Positions 1-12,420 of a stretch of 64,000 bases of DNA are shown piece after piece. The stretch spans positions 1-64,000 of the forward strand of contig KN817600.1 in NCBI GenBank assembly GCA_000827495.1, given 5' to 3'. Numbering within the stretch: the first letter of the stretch is position 1; each line of letters begins with the position of its first letter. The notes under the pieces were generated by a model, which saw only the letters and a program-made list of their open reading frames with translations, was not told where the DNA came from and did no database searches. The DNA comes from Hypholoma sublateritium FD-334 SS-4. Lineage: Eukaryota > Basidiomycota > Agaricomycetes > Agaricales > Strophariaceae. The translations under genes were made by a program, and so were the position numbers.

Positions 1-1125
1 TAGAGTAGTGGAATTTATCGTGAACTTTAGTAAGTAAGTATTAAGTAATGAAAGTAAGTCGTGAGTTCGAGTCAAGCTTTGAGCATTAAATAACAATCCA
101 GTGTACGTCCAGTAAATAGTATAAATGAATTAAATTAAATAATAATAATAATGTATCAAGATTAAAATGTGTAGATAATNGCGATTAGATAGATTTCATT
201 ATCATTTTACAGCCGTCCTGAACAGGATCTCAACAACAATGATGATCATGCACTGGGTCTGATCACGCACGATAATCAGAATTCGCANAAATCTGATCAT
301 GTTCGGCATGCGTCTGATAATCGTAACTTGTCCCCATGATCAGGCATGATCATGGGCGAGCGGCATTAACGGCATTATCAGCCTGATCAGGGCCTCTGGA
401 AGTTTCCGACATGGGCGCCGCGGCACGGCCGCCTCCTTCTTTCCAACCACCTGCATCATACAGTGGCATCGAGCCCAAGACGCCTGACGACACCTGTCGG
501 ATTTTATCGGACTAGAGATTTGGAACAGCTTGGAGGAATATTGCGGACTACTATGGGTCAAACTCTTTGCTCAAGGTCAACATTCACGCTATGTATGAAA
601 GCATCAGTCGCCACGGCAAGCACCCCACATACGTACTCATGGACATGCAGTGAGCAGCGACAGGCACCGACCGTTTAACCCTTCTCCTATCTTCTGCCGT
701 TTTCACATGGGCAGCGTCAGGCATCGTCTGTGTTGCCGCATCAGATTGGAGGCAATTAGAGGTAATTGGAAGCCCATTGAGGCTATTAGAGGCTGCACTT
801 CGCCACGTTTGTATACACACGAACCTATACCGAAGCCTACCGAAGCTCTTCCCAGACACTGCCAAGCTATCCTGAATCCTCTCTCCAAATATTGATAATA
901 CGGAAATTGGGCCGATATCATCAAGATATCATGCGTCCTCCAGCTTCTCGATATTTCGGAGGCGCGTAGACACCTGACAACGGCAATATTTGCACCGAAG
1001 ACATTGAATATATACCAGACTTACACAAGAAGACCATTTACCTTGGTTTCCTCCGTTTCGTTTTTATCTGTGCTTGACCCAGGCCGGTTCACCCACTGTC
1101 TTTCTTCGACATTCATTCTTTTACC
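1..1125. other. Intergenic, AT-rich and low complexity, no gene seen
   Basis: The first 200 bases are AT-rich with short AAT and GTAA runs. One ambiguous base lies at 180 and another at 288. From about 235 to 365 there is a cluster of degenerate TGATCA-type words. The rest holds only short ORFs without codon bias or recognisable motifs. A TATA-like stretch near 1008-1014 may belong to the gene starting at 1126. Confidence 0.6.
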
Positions 1126-3572
1126 ATGTTTTCGTCTGTTCTATTGCTGTTACCAGCTTTGGTCGCCCCTGCCTTTGCTGCTAACGATTGGTCCAAGCCA
1201 TGTCTCTCTGGTGTCTGCGAATATGGTACGCATAACTCCTCAACGTTCAAATTTAATCGATGAACTAACAACGGCACACAGATATGCCCGCGACCAATGG
1301 CGCTGCATCTGGCACACTGAAGATTGTAAGACTTCGACTCTCGTTTTGAGAATCCTATTAATGGCATCTATCTAGTGGGGCGCGTCCTCAGCTATCACAG
1401 ACATCACGCCAGCTGCGGGGTGGCAGATCATTGGATGCTCTTCGGATGCGCTAGCCCAGGATATCCGGCTCGTATGCACAGATGAATCCTCCGGAAGATG
1501 TAAGCATCTATTCCGCAACAACAAAAAGGGAGCGGTTGGGAAGCTCGTTCGGCTGCCTGAGAACGTACGTCCTCAAATGTTCCTCCAAGTGGGTGAGTAG
1601 TGCTCATGTCCATTCTGAGAGTAGTGTGGCAAGAGCGCGTTTGCCGTTGTAACGAGCGCCCATCGTGCACACAACCAAACTATACCAGCTTCGGTATCGG
1701 CCTCTCTTTCCAAGAGGGGGATTTCAAATACGACAGTCCAGGGGCTTTCTATCTCTACCAACTTTGGTGCATCAGGAGTCCCGTAAGCCTCCGAAAACAA
1801 TGTAGCTTTCGCTGAAACTCAGTTATGCTACTGTGATTTACAGATCTGCAGGCGCTATCAACTTCGCGATACGCGCCGCCAATGTGCCCGGGGCATCAGG
1901 TAGCCTTGTTACTTCAGCACAGCAGCTGCGAAGGGGCAACAGCCGCGTATACGACCGCGGGATATTCGATTTTGTGAAGAACGCGATTGCAGGTAGACTT
2001 CATGTCTCCCCTTTAGTTCTCTAGAAACTGACTCTGGTTCTCCACGCAGCCCTTTCTTCTCTTACCAACTTCAATGTTACCCAGAGCACGACGCTCCCGC
2101 CCTTCGACATCGACAAGTCGTTCAACCTCGTCAACCAGAACATCTCGTGCCCCCCAATTGACGGACAGGTGAAGGTAGATGTCGACGCCAAGGCTCACGC
2201 CGTTGCGTCCATTGGCGTGGCAGCGAGCGGCACTATCATCCCCCCAGTTATCTCGAGTTTCGCCGTGATCACAGGTGCAGATCTTTCCATCATTGTAGCG
2301 ACGGTTGTTAGACGCTCATGCTAACACATTTTATGGCTTGTTTCCAGGGCTTAACGCCAACATCAACGGAACACTCTCCCTCACAGCAGATGCCTCTGGT
2401 TCAATTGACACCGGTAGAGTCCAGCTCTTCGAAGTTGGTGTCCCCGGACTCGACTTCCCAGGGTGTGTTTCCACTGTATAGCTACTTGTCACGCCATACT
2501 GACCAGACGGACCTATCAGAATTCTGACTATTGGCCCGACGTTCGAGATCGACGGCCAGGCAACAGCAACTTTAGACGCCAACGTCGGATTGACCGTTGG
2601 CATCGCGTATTCCATCAACAACGCCCAGCTCGTCTTCCCACCAAACGGCAACGGCACCAAGGGTACCTTCAGCATCGACGACACCCGTACGTTCCCGGGT
2701 TCACCGACCGTATGCACTGCTAACGTGTTCATCACCCACAGCCCTGCAGATCTCCGCGAGCCCCAATGCCACAGCCACGGGCACCGTCGAGGCGCACCTT
2801 ATTCCCTCGGTCAATCTCGGCATCACTGCTCTGGGTGGCATTGTTCAGGCTACCATCTTCCTTGACCTCGATGCGAGCGCGTCAGTAACCCTAAGTGGGC
2901 AGGGAGAGGCAAACTCCAGCGCCACAGTTGGAAGGAGGGATAACGAACTGGCTGGGTTGGTTAGGCGCGGACAGAATTCGCCCCGGAGATATTTCTGGAC
3001 CGCACCTACAGATGCCACGTCAAATAGCGCAGACGCTCGCGACGCTTCCGCGACCGTATATTCTCGCGCAACTTCGAACTCGACGGCCACAAATTCAACA
3101 TCAGTGCCTGTTTCGGCAAGCGCAAATGGCACATTCTCTGGCTGCTTCGAAATCGATGGGGGGCTCGATGTTAACGCCGGGGCTACTGGCAGCTTCTTCG
3201 GGATTTTCAACAAAAGCACTCAGGTGGAACTGTTCAGCAAGGAGTTCCAAATTTTCAAAGTGCGTATCAACGTCTATCATTACTGCCTCTAATCTTTATC
3301 CGACTGCTTTGCAGAAATGCTTTGCTTCAAGCGCTACGACCGTCAAGCGGTCCATCGTTCCACGACGATCTACTCTCCTTCGCAACACAAGGGCTGCGAA
3401 ACGAACAACTCCCGAGAAGCGTGCATTCACACTGCAGTGTTCCAGTGTCGATTCAAGTGCGCTTCAGAGTCTTATTGATACCACCGTATCGGCTTCTTCG
3501 TGAGTTTGTTTAGTCTTTGCACATGCCTGTTCTAATAGGATGCTTCTGAACAGGATTCAATCAACGAGTTAA
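1126..3572 (+). CDS. Secreted conserved fungal protein of unknown function, multi-exon
   Basis: The start at 1126 opens a clear signal peptide (MFSSVLLLLPALVAPAFA) followed by a Cys-containing segment (PCLSGVCEYD after the first intron). I can chain the exons 1126-1225, 1282-1325 and 1376 onward through GT-AG introns to ...LVRLPEN|CGKSAFAVV..., then through several more to a final exon ending SIQSTS and a stop at 3570-3572. The middle repeats a beta-rich pattern (ATLD-V/ASVTL-type strands, LFEVGVPGLDFPG, VEAHLIPSVNLGITALGG) that resembles the DUF7223-type region of fungal secreted proteins; that link is from memory. A basic, Ser/Thr-rich C-terminal stretch follows. There is no GPI-type hydrophobic tail, so secretion into medium or wall is likely. 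Function is unknown. It converges on the oxysterol-binding gene, with about 195 bp between the stops. Exact borders of the middle exons are uncertain. Confidence 0.8.
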
Positions 3573-3767
3573 ACTCAACTCACATTTCTCCTTCGACTCC
3601 TACTTTGTATACCGTATGTCAGAAACTAAGAGATCAATACATAACTTATAAAAACAGGATAAATGCCGGTGGGGTAATACATTAAGAGGATGGTAAGATA
3701 GCCATAAATTAAACGGATACCGCAGAAGATGGTGTTCAAAAGTCGTGTATCCATGAATCACCCCCAA

Positions 3768-6700
3768 TCACTGCTTAGCCAAGAGTTCCGACACAATACG
3801 TGGCTCCTCGATGAAGATATCGTCCACACCTCTCCACGGCTTGCTCCCGCCTTCCCGTCTGACGCGATCCCGCTCCTTCCAGTACTCGAGCTCCTGTTCG
3901 GCCGTCCGCGCCGGAGTCCACACGCGCTCGCCCGTGTCACCGTCCGTCTCGGCCATGAACCATCGCGGGCGGTGCGGCGGCAGTGTACCCTCCTCGCGCG
4001 CCTTGCGGATGCTCCGCTGCTTCTCCTCCTGTGCCTGCTTGAGCTCGTTCGCAAGCTCGTACTTGCCGAGCTCGAACGCGCGCTGATCTGGACGCAGACG
4101 ACAATCCGTCGGCGCGATAAACGGCCGCAGGGCTGCCTGCGGGCAGTCGTTCAGCGTGATTGCGAACGGCGTCAGGTTGAACGGCGACCCGGGCGGCTTC
4201 TCCGAATTGCGCCAGAGCAGGATGTACTCCGGCGCGACTGAGGGTGAGTTAAGGCCCGTGACGGAGATGTCGGGGTGCAGCTGGCCGTTGCCAACTCCTG
4301 TCTGCTTGGCCACGAGCTGCGAGTTCCAGCGCCCCGCAATCTCGTATGCGACGCCCCCATCAGCATCGATAACCTGCCCCGAGATCTCATATGCGTCCTT
4401 TCCGCGCCATCCGCGCGGCTTGAAAGTGAGTATGCACTGGTCGCCCGTACGATGATTCGTGATCTGGCATAAAATAACGTCAATGACATGCGCACGTTCG
4501 GGACAGGTGTTAAACATACCACCATGTCACCGTAGTGATCAATCGTTGGCGAGCCAAGAATGAAGCCAGACACGTTGGTCGTGACCTTTTTCCAGCTATA
4601 GTGCTCGACCACCTTGCCTTTGGAGTGAGTGCCCTGAGCCCTAGGATAGTCTGGCGCAAGATCTTCCGGTATCAGTAGATGCGCATGGGCGACGCCAGTA
4701 GGCCTGATCTCGAACGATTTGCCCATGAATTTGTTCTGTGCGTCGACCTAAAAAAGTCAAGTTAGATTTGTACTGATGGGCTAAAAATAGCACTCACCTC
4801 GCCGAAATAGTGCCAAAATGGCGATTCAGCCCAGCAAGCTGAGATAGGAGGGTGGTGGCTGACTTGCTCCGACACGTATCGATATTGACGATCTGGTCTC
4901 ACGTATTCGAAGGTTTCGCTCTAATTCAGGGATAGGAGAATCAATACCATGTTATCGCACAATCTACGGCACGTACAAGCATGGGGTTAAAAGGCTTCGC
5001 AATTCGGCCAATGGTGGAAGAGTAATTTGACATGGCAAAGGCAGCCACGAATGCGATTCGACGCAATGGATCCCTCTCGTGAGAAGCAACATCCACTGAA
5101 AACGCTCGTAAGGATGGGTGGTTGATCACATCGAAAATAATAAACTTACAACATTCCGAAAATTCCATGTCTTCCGCCTTGAAAAATATGAATGCAATCA
5201 GATGAGCGGGTACACGTGAATATTATTTTTTGCCTACCATCCGCTGTAACATGCTCGTTGGTTCATTAAAAAATACGGGGAAGCTGATCTTGGTCAAGTC
5301 CTTCCCAATACTATGCTTCAGAACGCTCCACAAGCTCGTGCTAGGTCGCTGATCGCTACCAAGCGACAGTCGCGTTCGAAGATGGTTGTACGCCTCGTAC
5401 GGTTCGATATCGATTTCCTTCGGTATTGGCGCCTTCATGCTCGGCATCCGCGTGACGCTCTTCGCCAGCCCATCTGTTCCGCGAAGCTGGAAACCAGCCG
5501 GGCTCGACGGGCTCATGATTTCGTCGTGGATGAGCAAATTGGGGAGCGTATTCGACTCGATGGCATCGAAGAACTCGTCCTCCTCGTCCGTATCGTAGTC
5601 ATCCTCGTCGCCTTTCGGAAGCGCCGTCCGTTGTCCGGGTGTGGCCCGCGTGTTATCAAGAGGAAAGTACGACAGCGGTGATCGCTGAGTGGCCAGAGAG
5701 TCGCTGGTCGCGCTCCTCGACGGTGGCTGTCGTTGTGCTCCGCCGTTAGGGACCGATGCCCCAAGAAGCGAAAATGCAGGGACATTCGCCACAGACGGAG
5801 GCGGTATTAGGGGTATTGGAATCGCATTCGCTTTGGGGGTTGCAACGGTAGCTGTCGGGGGCGGAGAGCCATCGTCTGCAGATATTGGCGACTCTTCCGG
5901 AACAGAGGACGGTAACTGCGAGTACGAGGATGTCATCGGTAGCCCCAGAATAGACGGCCTCTTCTTCTCGAGCGAAGAAATCGTGCCCGACGCACTCGGC
6001 CCAAAGACCCTGCTCCCGCGCTTTCGGCTCCTCGCACGTAGTTCCTTTTCCAAGGTCTCGCCCTCCTGGACCACGACCGCGAGGCTCTCCTCCCAGAAGC
6101 GCTGCCGCGAGCGCTCCTTCTTGAGCTGTTTCGCCCACCACTCTTCGCGCTCCCGTGTCATGTGTAAATACTCGTTTAGCAGTTCCTGTGTCGTTTGCAA
6201 CGAGTCTTTAATGGCGTTATGCGTGTCGAGACTGTGCTGGGAGGGATTTGTAGGGAGTTGGAGGTTTATGAGAAGCTGCGCCGTGAGATCGAGCTGCGCC
6301 GCCGCTGCGTTTCCCTGCAGATCGAAATTGCTGTGCGGTGGAGCCCTCGTGGCGGAGCTCGATGACGATGAGTCCTCGCCGTCGTTGTCTTCGTCGCCAC
6401 CATCATGGTCTGGAGCAGCCACTTCTGGTGGGATCGTCGTTTCGGACGGTGGCATATGAGAACCACTCTCGGCGGAGCCTATATAAGAGTAGGATGACCC
6501 AGCTATAGAGTTCCTTCCACCACCCGGTATAGGCAAATTGGACCTGCGGCGCAGACTTGCGCCGGACAGCGTCTGCGAATTTATTGATGATGTTGCTCGT
6601 ATGCCACTAGAATCACTCTCAGCACTGCGTCGTCTGGTGGCTTTCAATGCTGATGAATTAGTCATAGACGACGCATCGCTTTCGAGACCTTCGCGCTGTT

Positions 6701-8118
6701 TGTACCATTCGATGCTCTTCGCAATAGCCTCTGTCCAGCGATGGGCTTCAACGGGATGATTGGCCTTCATGTACCATTTTTGCGTTCCAGACTTCGAGTG
6801 CTGCCCTCGAGAAGGAATGGAATGTACTTCAAATCGCGTGCGTTCGGCCACGTGCAGCACTGCCGTTTTCATTGAGATTGATCCTCGACTAGCAATTGAC
6901 TCGTCGTCTTGATGGCGGTAGTCTAATGAAGATAATTAGAGCCTGTTACTAATTCTGTAACGCCACGTACATGACAAGACCCCATTTTTTAGTACAAACC
7001 ACCGCGTGTTGTACCCCTTGGCAACGTTCGTATATTTGTTGAGATAACCTTTCAGCGCCGGGGGCTCCGTCAGAGGCGTAGAGTTCGCGATGAGCGTCTT
7101 GTCATGGTTAGCAACTATGAACTAGATTTAGCGCAGTCGAACTCGGGTTGTATCCATGATGCTCACACTGCCGCAAAAATACTCTGACCCGCTCGTCTTT
7201 GCCGCTGCCTTCGTAAGCCATCTTCCCCTTTCGATTGCGGACGAATACATCAGCGCCCGCACGTACACCTAATTCAATGAGCCGAAGGTCTTTCCGCCGT
7301 GCTGCTTCATGAAGGAGAGATGTTCCCGTGTCTTCGTCAAGGTAGGAGAGGTCAACAAACGTGACCCGCGGCGATTCCAGAAGTTGGATCATGGCAGGAG
7401 ATGGCTGGTTTTCAAAGGGAGAAAGGATATAGCTATGAAGAAGTGAGCGATACGAGGCATTCAGGAAATGGCGGGAGTCTGAAAGTCGGGGTTAATAAGA
7501 TAGTACCGTGGAGCCGGCCAGTGTGCGCACCATCGATGGCGCGAATTACGTCCTTGCCCCTCGCCACTTCTCTACATGTCTTTCCATGAGAGTCCCTCAG
7601 ACTATCATCTATGTTCTCCTGTTCCAACAATAACGTAACAATGTCGAGTCGTCCTAACGATGCTGCCAAATGCAGTGGCGTTGTTCCTGACCCCGGCGGG
7701 TGAATACCATTGGGAGAGATGGCGCGGTGTGCGAGGAGTAGAGAAACCGTTTGAACTATGTCAAATTATTCAGCGCCGTATCTGTACAGTATTGAGCTTC
7801 TTACCTGAGCCACAGCGCACAGCGAGATGCAGCGCGGCTGCTCCAGTGTCAATATCCCCGTCTACGGATTTCCTCCTGTCTTTCCCTATTTCCGCAAGGA
7901 ACGGATGGATAACAGTGGGATCACCTTGCATATATGATTTGTGTCAATATACACTATTCTCTGAACTGCAAACCCACCATTGCGAAGAGCTGACAAGAGC
8001 TTGACCTGGTAGAGTGGCTCGACTGCACAATGTCATTAGGCGTTCCAGATAGTAATGGCCGAACGAACGCACCATTGGCAAGCGGTCTACCGTCCGGTCT
8101 ACCTTCCACCACTGACAT
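3768..8118 (-). CDS. OSH1: Oxysterol-binding protein, Osh1/Osh2-like (ankyrin-PH-FFAT-ORD)
   Basis: This is a lipid-transfer protein expected to work at ER contact sites. The chosen start at 8118 gives [10 protein letters not shown]...; an intron then leads to [10 protein letters not shown] and at least three ankyrin-type repeats (for example [20 protein letters not shown] and [19 protein letters not shown]). A PH domain follows across an intron ([19 protein letters not shown] ... TRFEVHS). Next is a long acidic, Ser-rich spacer carrying a textbook FFAT motif, EFFDAIE at 5556-5576, with acidic residues upstream, which should bind VAP proteins in the ER membrane. The C-terminal ORD includes KPFNPML, split from GETFEY by an intron, and the family signature [10 protein letters not shown] at 4840-4869. 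Domain order and the roughly 1.2 kb-residue size match yeast Osh1/Osh2 and human ORP1L-type proteins. About eight introns. No breaks seen. Confidence 0.93.
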
Positions 8119-9262
8119 CGTCGGTTTAGAGCTCTGAGAGACGAGTAAAGCTGTTGTAGTCAGCTGCGGCAGTGGCGTAGCAGTTACTGGTAAGAATTAT
8201 TGACATAAATGGGAATAATAAGACATGTCTGAGTCCTAACTTTGGGGCTTTGGGGGCGATTTGTCCCACGATAAACCTAATAATAATATGTAATGTTACA
8301 ATTATTCTTCGGCGTTGCTTCGGCGATTTGAAATTGTCAGAAAGCCAACAGAAATTGAACAGAAAGCTTCAGTTGAATACAGCTGGCCAACAGCTGGCAA
8401 GAAAAAATCATTGTCCTCCCGATCTTCCAATGTGCCCAAGACAAAGGCTGATTGGTACAGAATTCTACTTGGATCTGCTCAAAAGCTTTATTGAATAAAA
8501 TATGTTATGCGGGCGACTCAGCCAATATTACATAATTATTACAGGAAAGGATAAAAGCAAGATAAAAGTTATGCAAAAGGTAGAAATTCCTGCATGGCGT
8601 TCATTAAGTAGTGTCGAGTCGCTACCTATCCAGATGCTGCTGCGGAACTGATACGGTGGGTGGGGCATGGTAAAAATGAACAAAGGCCGGGACTCCGTTA
8701 CTTCCAAATGTGGATGTTCACGCGAACGCATTGTCCGGCCCGGGGTAAGTATCTGCAGGTACTTGAGTATTTCAATGCTAGTGCGACCAACGTGCGACTC
8801 TCAAAAGAACACAGTTCGCATCTAGTACCATGACAGATACAGAAGAACTGAGCACGGTCCACGGGACAGAAATAACGAGACTCCGCAGTAAACTGCCTGG
8901 GTTATTATAGTCGGTCGGCACGGCACGATTTGGCATGATGGAATGTATAAATGGCATACCAGCCCTTCGGGCGAAAATTGCGACACCGAACAAGATGAGC
9001 GCTTACAGATGTTAAAAACTGTCAGTATGGTGATAGAGTACCTCAGAAACGTGTATATAATTTGCACTATAGACATATGAAGTGCCTCTACGGCGCTCTG
9101 ACTTTACAAAAGAAATAATAATCATTTGGCGGAAGAATTTTACAACTTGAACAAAAAGGCGCCATATACCATGGATAGGTGCACAATAAATCAGCCATGT
9201 TCTACGTAGTCCAGATATCTATGAGAAAAATCTCATGCTCTCTCTATGCTGTGTTTATACTT
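8119..9262. other. Intergenic, no gene seen
   Basis: AT-rich spacer between the 5' end of the oxysterol-binding gene and the 3' end of the P450 gene. It should hold the promoter of the former. Short ORFs on the minus strand around 8.5-9.1 kb show no family motifs or coding bias. Confidence 0.6.
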
Positions 9263-11326
9263 TTAGAGCCCGAAGACCTTCTCGACTTGATCGTGACGGG
9301 CGGTTAATTTGATGTGGAAGGGCACCGGGGATCGCCCCGAAAGACCGTCATACTCTTTTAGGTCGATGGGATATCCCGGTATCTCGTCCATCTTGAACGC
9401 CCAGAGCATGCGCGAAATGGCAAGGAAGACCTCCCGCTCAGCAACCCACATTCCGGGACAAATTCGGCGGCTGAAAATTTGTGCATCAGGATAAAGTGCG
9501 ACATAGTTCGAGTCACTCTTACCCGACACCGAACATCCAGTGGTCTCTTTCCATGGGATTCGCCAAGTTTGCAGATTCCGACGAAAGGGTGGCATCATTG
9601 ATGTAGCGGTCCGGCTATTTTTATCTCGGCGTCAAAACGAAGCCTATTTTTAGAAAGTATGTGCCTCACGTTGAACGTATGAGGATCAGGGTGCCTCTGG
9701 GGATCGTGGTGCATGGTGTACTATGAATTATTTGATTAGATTTTCACAGATATGGGAGTCCAATTTACTCACTGTGTTAAGAACAAGCACCGTGTCCTTG
9801 GGAATGAATTTACCGCGGTAGACGAAGTCTGCGCTGTTAACATGGGGCGTTCCGAGCCAGAAAGGATTGTGGCAGCGCTCGACTTCCTGTAAGCAGGAAC
9901 ACCATAGTCAGATTATGAATAATAAACTTTGTTAAATATTGTTCAGGGATTACCTTGATAATCGCGTGGATGAAGGGTAGATTTTTTTCATCGTCAATTG
10001 TAGGTAGGCGGTTTCGTCCAACCACTCGATCAAGCTCGGCGTGAGCCTTTGCCTGAATCTCGGGGTATGCGGGAATTAGAGCCGAAAACCACTGCATAAT
10101 TGAGGCCGTCTGCACTATATTCAGCATCCATACTGCTATTTGCGCGAAACCAACGCACTGTTTCCACGCCGCCAATCATGAAAGCGGAGCAGAGGATAGC
10201 CATGTCCAGATGGTCTAACCCTTCTTCTTCCTGCGCCAAAAGTAGTGTCTTTACAAGACAGTCTGGGACCTGTTCTCCGCGCTTCATCCTCTCATCAATT
10301 TTGGTGATCATGCCACCGTATGTCGCGACCAGGTCGGCGTGGAGCTTCTGTGCCCGAGTCTTCAACGGCAAATTGATCGGCAGCTTCTGAAGGATGGGGA
10401 CGAAATCAATCATGTTCGAGACGGGCCCAGTACAGTTCCTATTATTCAATGAAGAATGTCAGCAGGGTACTTGCGTCTTGGAATTACAAATACTGACATG
10501 AATGCGCGAGAGAGGCGAAGAGCCTCAGCGACAAGAGGATCATCAATACTGTCGGTGCGAGTGCCAAATGTGATGGTTAGCATGTTGTTGAGCGAGCATC
10601 TTCCAGCCTGCGGCTGGGGATTAATTGGGAGCTGGCCTCTATTGCTTTGGCGGTACAAGTCGTGGACCAGGACGGTAGCCTCGTAGTCGAGCACAGAGGT
10701 GTAGCTTTCGACTGCAGGCTTGTTGAGCCAAGTAGTGGCCAAGCGACGGTGAGTCCTCCTGTTAATTCCGCTAGATTAGATCAAGGACTGTTCCCAAAAT
10801 AACAAGTGCGAACCATTTGTCGTTGTAAGGTGTTGCCGTAATACCACGCCCGGCGAAGATAATTTGGGACTTAAGATACATTTCCTTCCTGGACGAGAAT
10901 ACGACGCCGTTCGTGACCATCAAGTCCTTGACAATTTGAGGATCGGAAATAATGACGAAGAGCTGGTTTCCGAGCCAAATTGAGTAGAGGTCTCCAAATT
11001 TCTTGGACCAGTAGTCGAGAGTCAGTTCAGGGTAGTCCGTTAAGAAGGGAAATGACCCTGAAACCCAACAGTAATGAGTAATATTATGTGCGTTTTTGAC
11101 TTGACTACACACCGAGAATAGGAAGGCCCATCGGACCGTCAGGAATGCTGTTTCCCTTGTCGTTGGTGAGCGACTTCCGATAAAATACCTTCGAGCTAAC
11201 ATAGACAGCGACGGAGAGCAAGGAAGTCCAGATGATCAGAGAAATTCCACTGCCATTGTACAGCTCGCCGGAGATGGGAGGTGATGCTTCAGCGGCAGTA
11301 GTAGTAATGTTGAATATGGTCGACAT
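9263..11326 (-). CDS. Cytochrome P450 monooxygenase (E-class, ER-anchored)
   Basis: Heme-thiolate monooxygenase, expected to be ER-bound and to use NADPH-P450 reductase; substrate unknown. The start at 11326 gives a lumenal N-terminus, one membrane anchor (SLIIWTSLLSVAVYVSSKVF) and a proline-rich hinge (PDGPMGLPILG). The I-helix oxygen-binding motif GGVETT forms across an intron. The K-helix ExxR is EVER, also after an intron. The PERF-like motif is NPDRY. The heme loop FGVGRRICPG is complete only when a 52-bp phase-2 intron (9471-9522) is removed; unspliced reading gives a false, degenerate loop. After the Cys come the usual WVAEREVFLA and a C-terminus ending VFGL. About nine exons. The gene stands alone, so no pathway is implied. 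It may be a xenobiotic or secondary-metabolism P450, which are numerous in wood-decay fungi. Confidence 0.92.
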
Positions 11327-11390
11327 TTTGAACTGTATATCACAAAGTGCGAGGTGGAGTGATAATCTTCAAAGCCCTCGTTGAGGCCTA

Positions 11391-11398
11391 TTTAACTA
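11391..11398 (-). promoter_or_regulatory. Possible TATA-like element for the P450 gene
   Basis: On the minus strand an AT-rich TTAAATAG word lies about 65-70 bp upstream of the P450 start codon. It is a weak match and rests on position alone. Confidence 0.25.
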
Positions 11399-12391
11399 AT
11401 TCGAATAGACCACCGCGCCCAGTCTTGTTTACAAAATATCAGGATTCCAACCAAATGGAGTACTGTTAATGCACTGTGTATATGCTCATCGGACAAAGTT
11501 TTGCACATGCCCGACCAGCCTCGATGAAACGGATGGAGTTGTGTAGTGCAATGAGTGACAGCTAAATGTCCAATACTACGGTGATGCTGGAATTTTCCCT
11601 CGCCGAAGCTATGGTGTTGATAGAACCCAAGATCACGGAAACTTTCTTTTTTCTTGAGTCTACAAAACATACAAAGTCGGGATCATCAAGTCTAGAGGTA
11701 AGCATTTATCACACAATGTGTCACCGGGCGAGGGTAGACATGTGACGAACAGACCCCGAGTTGTCAAAGCGAGGTGGTTTTATTCCGCATATATTCCTAG
11801 CTTCACGGCCTGTGTGCTAGAGTCTATCATATTAGCATTGGTGAAACTGACCACCAATGCAGTATTTCTAACTGGCGGAGACGAGAAAAAACTGGGTAGC
11901 CATCCCTAGCTCTAGAGGCTCGATCAGTGTACATGACAGCAGAAGAAAACGCATACACGGGGTAACTTTTCTATTACAGCAACTCGTGCATACTAGGAAT
12001 GCATGAAGGTCTGGGCTGTTTTCGACTCACGTACAGAGCGCGAATGACTGGATATATTTCAGGTATTAGTAGTGAAGTGCAGTTTCACATGTCTGCACAC
12101 GGCTTCCCTTCTCATGTTCTCCCAAATGAAAGCTTAATAGTGGGAGACTCAATTAATCTTCTGAAAAGAGGATCTATACCTCACACTTTTTGTTTATGTC
12201 CAGCCAACTAATTTTGTAAGACGTCTAAATGATGTAGTACTCTGAAATCCGAAGTCCGTAAACGGGCGGAGCTATTTTGATGTACTAATACCGAAGTCCG
12301 TACATTGCTGTGTGCCGTATGAACGTTTGAACTTTTAAATTTCGACCATCCTGCGAAATATTTTACAAAGCTTCTCTATCCTAAATGAATT

Positions 12392-12420
12392 TTCCCCACT
12401 GAAAGTGAGCACCGGAAATA
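12392..12420 (+). repeat. Dispersed repeat copy 1 (29-bp core)
   Basis: The core ending 'gaaagtgagcaccggaaata' matches the copy at 14472-14500 at 25 of 29 positions. Further similarity ('catacaaactattga' against 'catacatactattga') follows after a gap, so both look like remnants of one longer non-coding element. Confidence 0.45.

Noticed and set aside
9263..11326. P450 as a pseudogene with a damaged heme loop
   Set aside because: Removing the 52-bp intron at 9471-9522 restores FGVGRRICPG, and the other motifs (GGVETT, EVER, NPDRY) are intact.
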